NCBI GenBank assembly: GCA_964475945.1
Contig: CAYYYF010000010.1
Location: 1 to 46,473, forward strand
Length of the DNA: 46,473 nt
Direction of reading: 5' to 3'
Origin: JBBIQH01 sp964475945
Lineage (GTDB): Archaea > Thermoproteota > Nitrososphaeria > Nitrososphaerales > Nitrosocaldaceae
The position numbers and the translations under genes were made by a program. Of the stretch, positions 1 through 9,460 are shown in pieces. Below the pieces are notes generated by a model. It did no database searches. It had not been told where the DNA came from and was given only the letters and a program-made list of their open reading frames with translations. Each line of letters opens with the position of its first letter. The stretch's first letter is position 1.

Positions 1-150
1 AATATATTGAAGAGAGGATTAATAATGAAATTAGGATTAGGATGGTTACTGGAAAAGATATTACCTACCCTAGGGGCTAGGGGAAGTTACGCTTGGGGAG
101 ACTCTAACAGGTCTATGAACCAAGAAGCCTCACCCTTTAGGGTGGGGTAG
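1..150 (+). CDS. tnpB: TnpB (IS200/IS605 family), C-terminal 50 codons only
   Basis: Frame 1 is open from the first base to the TAG at 148-150. The translation begins NILKRGL, which matches the segment just after the third RuvC catalytic Asp of TnpB (usually NASxNILxRGL). It ends RSMNQEASPFRVG, the typical archaeal TnpB tail. TnpB is the RNA-guided nuclease of IS200/IS605 elements and the ancestor of Cas12. The start, the DDE-like RuvC residues and any tnpA gene lie outside the window, so I cannot say whether the element is intact. As in other members, the last codons overlap the right-end hairpin, which also forms the omega-RNA scaffold. The family call is strong because both ends of the fragment match. 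Confidence 0.82.
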   Translation, partial: NILKRGLIMKLGLGWLLEKILPTLGARGSYAWGDSNRSMNQEASPFRVG

Positions 151-156
151 CTCACA
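107..156 (+). mobile_element. IS605-type right end with omega-RNA 3' hairpin
   Basis: The stretch holds a near-perfect stem, CACCCTTTAGGGTGGGG, and then GTAGCTCAC, the usual form of an IS605 right end. It overlaps the tnpB stop codon. All 50 bases recur in reverse orientation at 36922-36971. In this family the transcript of this end is the omega-RNA, and the 16-20 bases just outside it (from about 156 onward) act as the guide. Exact cleavage and guide borders are inferred. Confidence 0.72.
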
Positions 157-213
157 GAATAGAAGCAAGGACTGCAATAGAGTTAAAAGTAACTTTTATA
201 ATAGTATAGTTGG

Positions 214-1551
214 ATGGTGCTTGATAATCTAAAGCAAGGATTGAGGGCTACCTTAAAGAAGTTAGTAGGGGCCTCGAGTGTAGATGAGAATATAATAAAG
301 GAGCTTGCTAGGGATGTGCAGAGGGCATTGCTCCAAGCAGATGTTAATGTTAGGCTGGTGCTTGAGGTCACGAATAGGTTACAGGAGAGGGCATTGAAGG
401 AGCAGCCTCCACCAGGGTTATCACGCAAAGACCATATAGTAAAGATACTCTATGAGGAGTTATCCAAACTCCTTGGGGGAGAAGATGTAAAGTTACCCCT
501 TAAACCAGATAAGACTAATGTTATACTCATGGTAGGTATAGAGGGTAGTGGGAAGACTACAGCGGTAGCAAAGTTAGCAAAGTGGTTATTGAGGCATGGG
601 TATAGTGTTGGTGTTATAGGTACAGATACCTATAGGCCAGCAGCACTTGAGCAGTTAAGAACATTATGCAAGAGGATAAACATTGAGGTATATGGGGAAG
701 AGGATACAAAGGATGCAGTAAAGATAGCATTGAATGGCTTGGCATACTATAGCCATCAGTCTAGGGTTAAGGATGTTATAATAATAGATACTGCTGGTAG
801 GCATAAGGAGGAGAAGGGCTTACTTGAGGAGATGAAGAGCATGTATGATGCAGTAAACCCAGATCTAGTGCTCTTGGTTATAGATGGCACTATAGGGCAG
901 CAGGCATATGCTCAAGCAGAGGCATTCAACAAGAATGTTAAGGTAGGAGGTATAATAGTAACCAAGTTGGATGGCTCTGCAAAGGGAGGGGGTGCATTAT
1001 CAGCAACAGCAGCAACAGGGGCAAGGATAATGTTTATATCAACAGGGGAGAGGATAGATGACCTTGAGCAGTTCTCGCCTACAAGGTTTGTAGGTAGATT
1101 GCTTGGCATGGGTGATATAAAGGCACTGCTTGAGATGGCAAAGCAGTTGGAGCAGGAGGCAGATGAGGTTAAGGTTAGGAGGATAATGAGTGGTAAGATG
1201 ACCATTGAAGATTTTTACTACCAGATAGAGCAGGTAGGTAAGATGGGCTCCTTAAGGGCATTATTTGAACATATACCAGGCATAGCAGGGATGGTTAAGG
1301 ATGATGATGTTGATGCTATGGAGGAGAAGATGAACAGATGGAGGTATATGATACAGTCCATGACAAAGGAGGAGAGGGCAAACCCAGATATAATAAATGC
1401 ATCAAGGATAAGGAGGATAGCAAGGGGCTCAGGCTCTAGTGAGAGGGATGTTAAGGAGATGCTTGCACACTACCATAAATCAAAGGATATGATGAAGGCA
1501 ATGAAGGGTAGGCAGATGATGGGATTGCTTAAGAGGCTTGGGCTAGGTTAG
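214..1551 (+). CDS. srp54: Signal recognition particle 54 kDa GTPase (SRP54/Ffh)
   Basis: The 445-residue protein has the full SRP54 layout: an N helical bundle (about 1-95), a GTPase G domain and a methionine-rich M domain (about 300-445) that binds 7S RNA and signal sequences. Visible GTPase motifs are GIEGSGKTT at 108-116, DTYRPAA at 138-144, DTAGR at 192-196 and TKLDGSAKGG near 251. It directs ribosomes making membrane and secreted proteins to the receptor FtsY, which is encoded at 16282. The ATG is preceded by the AT-rich stretch TTTTATAATAG. Pus10 follows 14 bases downstream on the same strand, so co-transcription is likely. Nothing is missing. Confidence 0.97.
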   Translation: MVLDNLKQGLRATLKKLVGASSVDENIIKELARDVQRALLQADVNVRLVLEVTNRLQERALKEQPPPGLSRKDHIVKILYEELSKLLGGEDVKLPLKPDKTNVILMVGIEGSGKTTAVAKLAKWLLRHGYSVGVIGTDTYRPAALEQLRTLCKRINIEVYGEEDTKDAVKIALNGLAYYSHQSRVKDVIIIDTAGRHKEEKGLLEEMKSMYDAVNPDLVLLVIDGTIGQQAYAQAEAFNKNVKVGGIIVTKLDGSAKGGGALSATAATGARIMFISTGERIDDLEQFSPTRFVGRLLGMGDIKALLEMAKQLEQEADEVKVRRIMSGKMTIEDFYYQIEQVGKMGSLRALFEHIPGIAGMVKDDDVDAMEEKMNRWRYMIQSMTKEERANPDIINASRIRRIARGSGSSERDVKEMLAHYHKSKDMMKAMKGRQMMGLLKRLGLG

Positions 1552-1565
1552 GATATAAAGATAAC

Positions 1566-2597
1566 ATGTTCAGGTTATGCTTACCTTGCGCAAAGAGGCA
1601 AGGGAATCAAGCAGAGCAGATAGAGGTCTTAGAGCCAGAGGATAGAGTAGAGGAGTGCTACATATGCAATGGGCTCCTATCAAAACTTGATTACATCTTT
1701 AACCTTCTACTTGATGCTGTGAAGGATTATGAGTTCAATACATTCCTTATAGGGTGCACAATCCCATACTACATCATAGAGAGGGAAGATGAGTTAAGGG
1801 CTCTGCTTAAGGTTAGAGGATATGAGAGTATAAAGAGTAATATAAGTAGAGAGTTGGGTAAGATGCTAACTGCTAAAGGCTATAGGGTGGATTATGTAAA
1901 GCCTGATATAGATATACATGTGCATGTAAAGGCTATAAAGGCAATGGGTATTAGCGTAAAGGTTAAGGCTAGGCCAATATACCTCTCTGCAATATATACA
2001 AAGAGTAAGAGAGGTATTGCTCAGAAGGGCTTAAAGGATAGCATAGAGTCTATAGTAAGGGATTGGCTTATAGAGGAGTTAGGATGTGAGGATGTAAGGT
2101 TCTCATGGGTAGGAGGAGAGGATAGGGATAGCCTTGTATTGAATGGAAGGCCATTCTTCATGAAGGTTATAAATGCTAGAAGGAGGTTAAGGAGCAGTGA
2201 GATGAGCAGGGATGGCATACATGTAAGGATACTAGAGAGGGTTAATGCTCTACCAAGCAATGTTAGCTTCCTTACCAATGTTAGATTACACCTTACATGC
2301 AGAGATGCTAATGCAAGGGATAGGGTTATGCTCTTGAACAACCTTACTGTAAGGTTCAGGGAGGGTAGGAAGGATAGTATAAGAAGGATACATGAGGCAA
2401 GGGTTAGTAGCATAAGCAGTGATGGTAGTACTATGGATGTTGATATGCTAATAGATGGGGGCTTCATGGTGAAGCGCTTTGCTGAAGGAATAGGTGCAGA
2501 GCCTAGCATGAAGGATATGCTAGGAGATGTTACCCTTGAGTACTTTGATGTCCTTGAGGTTATAATGCAGGATAGGATCAGTTATGCACATCTATGA
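1566..2597 (+). CDS. pus10: tRNA pseudouridine synthase Pus10
   Basis: Archaeal Pus10 makes pseudouridine 54 and 55 in the T-loop of tRNA. The 343-residue protein starts with two CxxC pairs (5-8 and 31-34) that fit the Pus10 N-terminal zinc site. A THUMP-like region follows, then the catalytic core with GGEDRDSLVLNGRPF at about 183-197. That matches the family motif GREDxDxRMLGxGRPF, with Asp188 as the expected catalytic residue. The gene sits 14 bases after srp54. Its 3' end overlaps the convergent gene at 2578 by 20 bases. Length is somewhat below some archaeal homologues, but both ends look complete. Confidence 0.88.
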   Translation: MFRLCLPCAKRQGNQAEQIEVLEPEDRVEECYICNGLLSKLDYIFNLLLDAVKDYEFNTFLIGCTIPYYIIEREDELRALLKVRGYESIKSNISRELGKMLTAKGYRVDYVKPDIDIHVHVKAIKAMGISVKVKARPIYLSAIYTKSKRGIAQKGLKDSIESIVRDWLIEELGCEDVRFSWVGGEDRDSLVLNGRPFFMKVINARRRLRSSEMSRDGIHVRILERVNALPSNVSFLTNVRLHLTCRDANARDRVMLLNNLTVRFREGRKDSIRRIHEARVSSISSDGSTMDVDMLIDGGFMVKRFAEGIGAEPSMKDMLGDVTLEYFDVLEVIMQDRISYAHL

Positions 2598-2943
2598 TTA
2601 CTGAATGGTAATCAACCTCCTTATGCTCCTGTATTATACTTGCCCTTAGCCTTACCCTCTCTGCATCCCCTTCAATCAATGCCTTAAATGCAAACTGGTT
2701 TGAGTTGCTTGCTAACTCATCCTTGCCTATGAATAACCTGTATAGTGACTCCTTTCTACCATTAACCTCTATGAACCTTACCATACCCTTTGAGTCATAC
2801 ACATGAGCATTAACCTGAATACCATCATACCTACCATTGTAGTTAACCCTTACCCTGCCCTGTATTAAATTCCCATTCAGCATAACATCAACTATCTCTA
2901 TAGAGCCCATGGTTAGCAGTAGAATATACTTGCTTTTATTCAT
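2578..2943 (-). CDS. Conserved hypothetical protein, beta-rich, 121 aa
   Basis: I do not recognise this family. The protein is rich in short alternating hydrophobic stretches, which suggests a beta-sandwich, and has no signal peptide, membrane helix or metal motif. The ATG at 2943 directly follows the TGA of the upstream gene, inside four tandem ATTC/GAAT units, so the two are translationally linked. A second in-frame start, MGSIEIVDV at 2907, is possible. It is the last gene of a three-gene minus-strand operon that begins with a TusA-like protein, and its 3' end overlaps pus10 by 20 bases. Confidence 0.6.
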   Translation of the reverse strand: MNKSKYILLLTMGSIEIVDVMLNGNLIQGRVRVNYNGRYDGIQVNAHVYDSKGMVRFIEVNGRKESLYRLFIGKDELASNSNQFAFKALIEGDAERVRLRASIIQEHKEVDYHSVIIDVHN

Positions 2944-3255
2944 TCATTCATTCATTATATAATACTCATAACGCTTCTCAACATCCTTATTCCTACCCTC
3001 GAGCACTTGCTTTATAGCACTACTTAACCTCTCATGCACAAATCCCTTGAGATCCTCATAACCCTCTACCCCATCGAATAATGAGAGGATATGCTCATAT
3101 GCTAGCATGAACTCAGCAACCTTCCTCCTATATTCATCCCTGCTTGGTCTCCTTATACCCTTCAATCTAAGGTAGCAGTTTGCATTTGGAACCCCAAGGT
3201 TCTTTGCTATACCATCTATCATCAACTCTAGCTCAAAGTACTTATCATTAACCAT
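2944..3255 (-). CDS. Conserved hypothetical protein, helical, 103 aa
   Basis: No family is recognised. The composition is charged and mostly helical, with clusters such as RRPSRDEYRRKV and a C-terminal EKRYEYYI. It has no cysteine pair and no membrane segment. It lies 8 bases after the TusA-like gene and abuts the next gene exactly (TGA followed by ATG), so all three are probably one transcript. A role linked to sulfur transfer is possible from position alone; nothing in the protein shows it. Confidence 0.6.
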   Translation of the reverse strand: MVNDKYFELELMIDGIAKNLGVPNANCYLRLKGIRRPSRDEYRRKVAEFMLAYEHILSLFDGVEGYEDLKGFVHERLSSAIKQVLEGRNKDVEKRYEYYIMNE

Positions 3256-3263
3256 TGCTAGGA

Positions 3264-3533
3264 TCAGGGCTTCATTATCCTAACATACCATACATTCCCA
3301 TCCTTCACTACAGCATAATGGTAGCCTCTCCTCTCACATACCTTTGGTATAGAGTCTAATGCAGACTCCTCGCTATCTGTTATAACCTCTAATACCTCAT
3401 TGCTCTTCATAGTGCTTAAAGCCTTCACAGCCTCAAAGGATGGGTATGGGCATGACATACCTCTTGTATCTATCCTCTTTGCTGGTTCTTCATTTACAAT
3501 ATCCTTTTCTGCATGCTTGAGCAGTAGTTGCAT
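3264..3533 (-). CDS. tusA: TusA/SirA-like sulfur carrier protein
   Basis: The 89-residue protein carries the hallmark GMSCPYPSFEAVKAL motif, with the sulfur-carrying Cys28 in a CPxP turn. A beta-alpha-beta-alpha-beta-beta pattern typical of the TusA/YedF fold follows. Family members hold a persulfide on that cysteine and pass sulfur to tRNA thiolation, molybdenum cofactor or dissimilatory pathways. It is first in a minus-strand operon with two unknown genes. A 20-residue N-terminal extension precedes the usual core. The physiological acceptor cannot be told from sequence. A YcaO-TfuA pair that may need sulfur lies at 21-23 kb, but nothing links them directly. Confidence 0.85.
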   Translation of the reverse strand: MQLLLKHAEKDIVNEEPAKRIDTRGMSCPYPSFEAVKALSTMKSNEVLEVITDSEESALDSIPKVCERRGYHYAVVKDGNVWYVRIMKP

Positions 3534-3684
3534 GCTATAGGTTAAGGTTGATAAGTATATAGGTTTATCTTCTATTCATTAAGCGCCTATATACATCTTT
3601 ACCTTTAGTTATTGTATTAGATGTTATATAATTCATCTTCTATGTTTTATACACAGCATCTTTAATAGTAGAATATATATACAT

Positions 3685-4347
3685 ATGATGATGAATAAGA
3701 GATATCTGTTAGCAGCAACAATAGTAGCATTATCTACAGTACTGATACTTGGAGGAGTTATGAATGAGGCTTATGCATGGGGAAGAGATGATGGACCACA
3801 GGATAATCATGGAGGAGGATAGGGTAACAACAATGGTAATAGCAATCAACCAATAAATGCTAAGGTTAGAGCAATACAGAATGGGAACTCTCTAGATGAA
3901 GAGAATCCAGGTGTTATTGGAGAGGATATATGGTGTGTAGGAGGTATAGATGCTGAATCTGAGGCAAATGATATACACTGCTATCTATTACCAGATAATG
4001 TTCCAACATCAGATTATAACAATCCAGATTATGCAAATGTAGTAATAAAGATAGATGGTGATGCTAGTAACATAAATAATTGCCCAGAAGGTGTAGGCTT
4101 CCAGCCTACAGATATATGCTTCTTGATAAGATTCCCTGCAGATAACTTCCCAACACCAGGACACTATAGATTCGTTGCAGAGTTCACCAAGAATGGCGAG
4201 ATAATAGATATTGCTGGTACAAATTGGAGGAATCACTCATTCATGGTAGTCCCTGAGCTTATAATAGGTAGCATAGGCTTGGTAGGTTCTACACTAGGAA
4301 CACTATACATATACAAGAGTAGAGGTAAAAAGAGTAAAGAAGAGTAA
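3685..4347 (+). pseudogene. Secreted, C-terminally anchored protein gene with an in-frame TAG
   Basis: From the ATG at 3685 one frame runs 220 codons to TAA at 4345-4347, interrupted only by TAG at 3820-3822. Before the stop are a clear signal peptide (MMMNKRYLL, then a hydrophobic core ending NEAYA) and a Gly/Asp/His-rich linker. After it the same frame continues with GNNNGNSNQPI, a globular region with three cysteines, and a C-terminal membrane helix (VPELIIGSIGLVGSTLG) followed by basic residues. That tail resembles thaumarchaeal PEFG-CTERM sorting tails, though it reads PEL. No other stop occurs, so the mutation is recent, a sequencing error, or the codon is read through. Function unknown. 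Confidence 0.62.
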
Positions 4348-4434
4348 AGATTTACTTTTCTTTATTCTCCATTCTTTATTTATATCTCATACTATAATAA
4401 ATAAATAAATAAAAAATAAAATGGTTTGTATAAT

Positions 4435-4635
4435 TCAGGTTATCGATAACTCTGGGAATGTTGCTTGGGGCACTTTGAGCTCGCTCTGCAGCTTCCTTAT
4501 CTTATGGGCATACTCTATCATCTTCTCCCTGTCCCCTTGCACCTTTGCTATCTTGTAACCCTTCCATGCCTTCCTTAAGGCACCCCATGTCTGTCCTACA
4601 GTGAACTTGGCCTTAGCCTCTCTAACCCTTGCCAT
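4435..4635 (-). CDS. Small basic hypothetical protein, 66 aa
   Basis: No family is recognised. The protein is highly basic and helical: MARVREAKAK, then KAWKGYKIAKVQ and HKIRKLQSEL. That would suit binding RNA, DNA or the ribosome. It has no cysteine and no membrane segment. It stands between the amber-interrupted gene and purM. Its 3' end faces the 3' end of the former across a stretch of ATAA repeats (4398-4420). The coding call rests on the clean composition and on codon use like its neighbours. Confidence 0.6.
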   Translation of the reverse strand: MARVREAKAKFTVGQTWGALRKAWKGYKIAKVQGDREKMIEYAHKIRKLQSELKVPQATFPELSIT

Positions 4636-4698
4636 GAGAGAGTTTACATGCTAGCAATATTACATTTAGAGTATACATTATTTAATAATCTACTCAAC

Positions 4699-5787
<1,089 letters not shown>

Positions 5788-5838
5788 TGGAGTCCCTATA
5801 AATAGAAGGGATATAGCATACTTTTATATATTTTATCT

Positions 5839-7020
5839 TTATTGTTGTATACTCTTTATCCTCTCCTCCATACCCTCATCCAAGTACATCTCTAAAACAT
5901 CACCTAACCTTAACTCCTTAAGCCCCTTTGCTAGCCTCTCTGCCTTGTTAAAGTCTGTATCTAAGCCTAGTATATTAAGTAGGAATGCTGCACCATTCTT
6001 CCCTGCAAGCTCCCCAAAGACTATCCTCCTTCTATTCCCTACACTCCTAGGATCTATTATTTCATATGCCCTAGGATCCCTAAGCACAGCTGCTAGATGC
6101 GTACCTGCCTTATGCTTGAATGCACTATCACCTACTATAGGCTTGCTCTCTGGTGTCTTTATCCCTGTATACTGCTCTATAAGCCTTGAGAGATCCCTGA
6201 GCATATCAAGCCTAAGATCATCTCTGCATCTATAAAGCATGGTTAGTATGACAGCAACCTCTGCAAGTGCTGGTATACCATTCCTCTCCCCTATACCATC
6301 AATCGTAACATGGATCTGATCTGCCCCAGCATCAACACCAGCAAGTGCATTTGCTAAAGCAAGACCTAGGTCATTATGGCAGTGCACATCTATACTTGTT
6401 CTAGGATCTATGCTATCCTTAACCATGCTTACTAGATTATACATGCCCCTTGGTAGCATTATGCCTACAGTATCTGGTATGCTTATCCTCTCTATACCAG
6501 CACTGCTTATTGCCTTTGCTATCCTCTTAAGGAACTCAGGCTCTGCCCTACTTGCATCCTCTAGAGTGAACCTTGCCTTTAGACCATGTGCCCTTATGTA
6601 ATCCACAACCTCCATCGCCCTAGCAAATGCCTCCTCCCTACCTATCTTAAGCTTTGATCTTAACTGCACATCAGATACGCTCATGTATGTTGCAACCCAT
6701 TCAGCATCACATGCTAGGGCAACATCCACATCCTGCTTTACTGCCCTACAATGTGCTAGAATATCTGCCTTGAGCCCAGCCTTGATTATCATCTTGGTTG
6801 CCCGCTCATGATCCTTGGATATAACTGGACTTATCTCTATCTGATCTACACCAAAGTAGTCAAGCATCCATGCTATCTGTATCCTCTGCTTAACACTGAA
6901 TGATACACCTGGGTGCTGTTCTCCCTCTCTTAGAGTACTATCCAGTATGCTTATCCTTCTTACATTACCATTCTTGCTATTGTTGTATAGCATAGCATAG
7001 TAGTTTGGATCATCATGCAT
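5839..7020 (-). CDS. lysS: Homocitrate synthase (HMGL/LeuA-like family)
   Basis: The enzyme condenses acetyl-CoA with 2-oxoglutarate, the first step of the alpha-aminoadipate route to lysine. It is a 393-residue TIM-barrel protein with DSTLREGEQ at 27-35 (catalytic Arg and metal Asp), GVDQIEI, ADILAHCRA at 86-93 and the metal ligands HCHND at 213-217. The ADILAHCRA and WVATYMSVSD stretches resemble homocitrate synthase more than isopropylmalate synthase, but the two paralogues are hard to separate by eye. It has no LeuA regulatory domain. The first 20 residues are poorly conserved, so the true start may be the internal MLYNN. Upstream are 141 bases with TATA-like TATATAC motifs. Confidence 0.8.
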   Translation of the reverse strand: MHDDPNYYAMLYNNSKNGNVRRISILDSTLREGEQHPGVSFSVKQRIQIAWMLDYFGVDQIEISPVISKDHERATKMIIKAGLKADILAHCRAVKQDVDVALACDAEWVATYMSVSDVQLRSKLKIGREEAFARAMEVVDYIRAHGLKARFTLEDASRAEPEFLKRIAKAISSAGIERISIPDTVGIMLPRGMYNLVSMVKDSIDPRTSIDVHCHNDLGLALANALAGVDAGADQIHVTIDGIGERNGIPALAEVAVILTMLYRCRDDLRLDMLRDLSRLIEQYTGIKTPESKPIVGDSAFKHKAGTHLAAVLRDPRAYEIIDPRSVGNRRRIVFGELAGKNGAAFLLNILGLDTDFNKAERLAKGLKELRLGDVLEMYLDEGMEERIKSIQQ

Positions 7021-7161
7021 ACATAGGTATATACATATAGGGTATATACGGATTTCGTTACATTATTAGCAATTAATAGCATTACAAAAGGTGTTTTCTA
7101 ACATATATTAACATTAAAGGTGCTAAAATAGCATGTAAAAGGTAGATTATGATTAATATTA

Positions 7162-7623
7162 CTACTGATGTGCCTTCTGGTGTAGTTTAAGGTAGTTGGT
7201 ATCTATGGTTACTGGTAGTTGATACTGTGCATCAAGTAACACTACCCTTGCCTCCTGCTTATCATGATCTACCATGGTTATCTTTGCCTTCATGCCTTTG
7301 AATGGCCCACCTATTATCTCAACCACATCATCAACGCTTAACTCACTTGTACTAGGCTTCTTTACTAGCAGATTCTCTATATCACTTAATGCCGCTTCTC
7401 CCTTCAACTGCCCTCTAACATGCTTCAGACCAGATAGTGCGTTTATAAGGGCATTACCATCTGTAGCCTCTACAACTATGTACCCTTTAACATTATCAAA
7501 TACAACAACAGAGAGTATATCTATATTCTTGGTTGCTATCCTATTCTCTATCAACCTTGCTACCGTATGCTCCTGCCCTCCAGTTGTCCTTATTATAAAG
7601 AACTTTGAGGCCTTCTGCATCAT
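7162..7623 (-). CDS. spt5: Transcription elongation factor Spt5 (NusG family)
   Basis: Spt5 binds the clamp coiled coil of RNA polymerase and keeps it processive. The 153-residue protein has an NGN domain (about 7-92; FFIIRTTGGQEHTVARLI, then GYIVVEA) and a KOW domain (VDDVVEIIGGPFKGMKAKI). Archaeal members are of this length. Its ATG overlaps the secE stop by 4 bases, the usual archaeal secE-spt5 operon. Confidence 0.95.
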   Translation of the reverse strand: MMQKASKFFIIRTTGGQEHTVARLIENRIATKNIDILSVVVFDNVKGYIVVEATDGNALINALSGLKHVRGQLKGEAALSDIENLLVKKPSTSELSVDDVVEIIGGPFKGMKAKITMVDHDKQEARVVLLDAQYQLPVTIDTNYLKLHQKAHQ

Positions 7624-7805
7624 GGCCCACCGCTTAACTTTATGAAAGTTGCTGTAAGTTGTATTATGAATGCTAACACACCTACAACACCAAGGCCTAG
7701 GAGGAGTAACCTAACATGTATGTTATACTCCTCTCTATCAGGCTTCTTTGTAAGCATTAACGTATTATACATCTCCCTTATCTTATTCTCTAACCTTGCT
7801 AACAT
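7620..7805 (-). CDS. secE: Protein translocase subunit SecE (Sec61 gamma)
   Basis: SecE clamps the SecY channel. I place the start at the ATG at 7805, giving 61 residues: MLARLENKIREMYN, a charged amphipathic helix, then one membrane helix (LLLGLGVVGVLAFIIQ) near the C-terminus. This is the normal archaeal length. The same frame is open further upstream, but that extension would cross the promoter shared with dtdA and resembles no SecE. The gene overlaps spt5 by 4 bases. Confidence 0.9.
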   Translation of the reverse strand: MLARLENKIREMYNTLMLTKKPDREEYNIHVRLLLLGLGVVGVLAFIIQLTATFIKLSGGP

Positions 7806-7842
7806 GCCTACACATAAATATGCATACATAATATTTATGTTT

Positions 7843-8658
7843 ATGTATCCACTGCTGCTTGCATCTAAGCAGGATATATGTGCTATGAACATGGCCTCTT
7901 ATATTGTTAAGCAGTTTGGTATGAAGAGCATTAACAATAGGCTGCTAAGGTGTGATTACTTTGATCTCCTTACCATAGATGAGAATGCCTTAGAGGTTAA
8001 TGATCTACACAGTTATATTGATGACGATGCATACTCATGCTACATATTCCTCTCAAGGCATAGATCGGAGAGTAATAGACCAACTCTAACATGCCATAGT
8101 ACAGGTAACTTTGCTGATCCCCTTGGTGGTAATAGCCATGAGTTAGCATTCACCTATCCTAGTTTACAGAAGACATTCATGCTTAAACTATGGGCAAATA
8201 GAGGTAGGGTTATGACTAGTGGATATGATATAGTAATAGAGGCTACACACCATGGGCCTACATCACTACCAAAGCCAGTTCTATTCATAGAGATAGGCTC
8301 TACAGAGAAGCAGTGGAATGATATTAATGCTATAGCTGCTGTATGCGATTCCTTACTTGCAACTATAATAGACTTTAAGGAGTTCAAGAAGGTTGCTATT
8401 GCATTAGGGGGAACACATTACCCAGATAAGTTTACAAGCATACTTGTAGATAGCGATATAGCCCTTGCAAGTGTAGCATCTAAGCATAATCTAGTGCATA
8501 TAGATGGGGATATGCTTAAGCAGATGGTTAATAAGAGCATTGAAGAGGTTAGGTATATACTACTTGACTGGAAGGGTTTAGGCAAGGAGAAGGATAGGAT
8601 AGTTGAGCTTGTTAATGACTTTGGTTGCAAGCATAAGTTAGAGGTTATAAAGGTATGA
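7843..8658 (+). CDS. dtdA: D-aminoacyl-tRNA deacylase, archaeal DtdA type
   Basis: DtdA is the zinc-dependent archaeal and plant enzyme that hydrolyses D-amino acids mischarged onto tRNA. From the ATG at 7843 it has 271 residues, matching the family. It shows the family signatures SRHRSES (71-77), TLTCHSTGNF (about 82-90) and EATHHGPT (133-140). The frame is open further upstream, but that part overlaps secE and is not conserved-looking. An ATG two codons earlier (7837) is an alternative. Only 37 bases separate it from the divergent secE start. The next gene overlaps by ATGA. Confidence 0.92.
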   Translation: MYPLLLASKQDICAMNMASYIVKQFGMKSINNRLLRCDYFDLLTIDENALEVNDLHSYIDDDAYSCYIFLSRHRSESNRPTLTCHSTGNFADPLGGNSHELAFTYPSLQKTFMLKLWANRGRVMTSGYDIVIEATHHGPTSLPKPVLFIEIGSTEKQWNDINAIAAVCDSLLATIIDFKEFKKVAIALGGTHYPDKFTSILVDSDIALASVASKHNLVHIDGDMLKQMVNKSIEEVRYILLDWKGLGKEKDRIVELVNDFGCKHKLEVIKV

Positions 8659-8981
8659 GCACTAATAAAGGCTTAGAGGAGGCTGTATATACGCTTGTTA
8701 AGAGTATACCAAAGGGTATGGTATGCACATACAAGGATATAGCAGTAGCAGTAGGTAGAGAAGGTGCATCAAGGCTTATAGGTAGGATACTTAACAGAAA
8801 CCCTAATCCTGTTGTTGTGCCATGTCATAGGGTAGTTAGATCAGATGGTAGCATAGGAGGATACAAGTATGGTGTAGAGGCTAAGATAGAGTTACTTAAG
8901 CAAGAGAGTATAGTCATAATTAAGTGTGGTAAGAGGATCAAAGTAGGTAACTTTAACAAGGTAAGATTCAGATTTAATTAA
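8655..8981 (+). CDS. Minimal MGMT-type DNA alkyltransferase domain protein
   Basis: The 108 residues form only the C-terminal DNA-binding and active-site domain of O6-alkylguanine-DNA alkyltransferases. The acceptor cysteine is kept in PCHRVV (56-61), followed by GSIGGYKYG. The N-terminal ribonuclease-like domain of full Ogt/Ada proteins is missing. Because the PCHR cysteine is intact (not the Trp of alkyltransferase-like ATL proteins), direct repair of O6-methylguanine is plausible. Its ATG overlaps the dtdA stop (ATGA), so the two are co-translated. Its stop lies inside a TTAA tandem repeat that ends the convergent pair with rpl19e. Confidence 0.85.
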   Translation: MSTNKGLEEAVYTLVKSIPKGMVCTYKDIAVAVGREGASRLIGRILNRNPNPVVVPCHRVVRSDGSIGGYKYGVEAKIELLKQESIVIIKCGKRIKVGNFNKVRFRFN

Positions 8982-8991
8982 TTAATTAATT
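8974..8991. repeat. TTAA tandem repeat at a convergent gene junction
   Basis: About four and a half TTAA units include the MGMT stop codon and lie just before the 3' end of rpl19e on the other strand. The palindromic AT run could end transcription from both sides. A near-identical run lies at 11502-11519 at another convergent junction. Confidence 0.5.
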
Positions 8992-8996
8992 ATAGG

Positions 8997-9452
8997 TTAC
9001 GCATTACTTGCCTGTAACCTTCTCCTCTCCTCTACCAAGGAGCGTAGATGTGCTAGGGATCTTACCTCCCCTCCCTTTATCTTACCGTAGAAGTACCAGA
9101 AGGTCTTGTTATCTATCTCCTTCCTCTCCTTAAGCATCTTTATATATCTTCTTAATGCCCTAACCTTTTTAACCCACTTCTCCTTCTTACCCTCCCTTGC
9201 TGTCTTCTTCCCTTCCTTTGATCCTTTTCCTTTACCTCTAGCCTTTGCCTTTGCATGCCTTATCCTTGTTCTACCCCTAGATGTACCCTTTATACCCTTT
9301 ACTATTATAGTCCTTGCTGTAACAAGGCTCCTTATATCTGCCCTTGTTATAGCATCCTCAACATCCTCCAAGTAGTTGGGATCAAACTTTATCCTATCTA
9401 CCCCAACCCCTAGTACCTTTGCTGCTAACTTACGCTTACCCCTCAGATTCAT
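8997..9452 (-). CDS. rpl19e: Large ribosomal subunit protein eL19
   Basis: The N-terminal MNLRGKRKLAAKVLGVG is the L19e signature. It is followed by a very basic Lys/Gly/Arg tail and a C-terminal helical region, as expected for this rRNA-binding protein. I start at the ATG at 9452, where the homology begins. An ATG at 9458 and a GTG at 9461 are also in frame, and the latter two lie at or next to the rpl32e stop (9461-9463), so the two genes are tightly coupled. Length, about 151 residues, is normal. Confidence 0.93.
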   Translation of the reverse strand: MNLRGKRKLAAKVLGVGVDRIKFDPNYLEDVEDAITRADIRSLVTARTIIVKGIKGTSRGRTRIRHAKAKARGKGKGSKEGKKTAREGKKEKWVKKVRALRRYIKMLKERKEIDNKTFWYFYGKIKGGEVRSLAHLRSLVEERRRLQASNA

Positions 9453-9460
9453 ATACATCA

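Noticed and set aside
3820..3822. Pyrrolysine or other recoding at TAG
   Set aside because: No PylTSBCD genes or downstream structural signal are visible in the window. One TAG in a glycine-rich linker is better explained by mutation or error, so I report only the interruption.
7642..7842. 67-codon N-terminal extension of DtdA
   Set aside because: It overlaps secE on the other strand, and DtdA homology starts near 7843.
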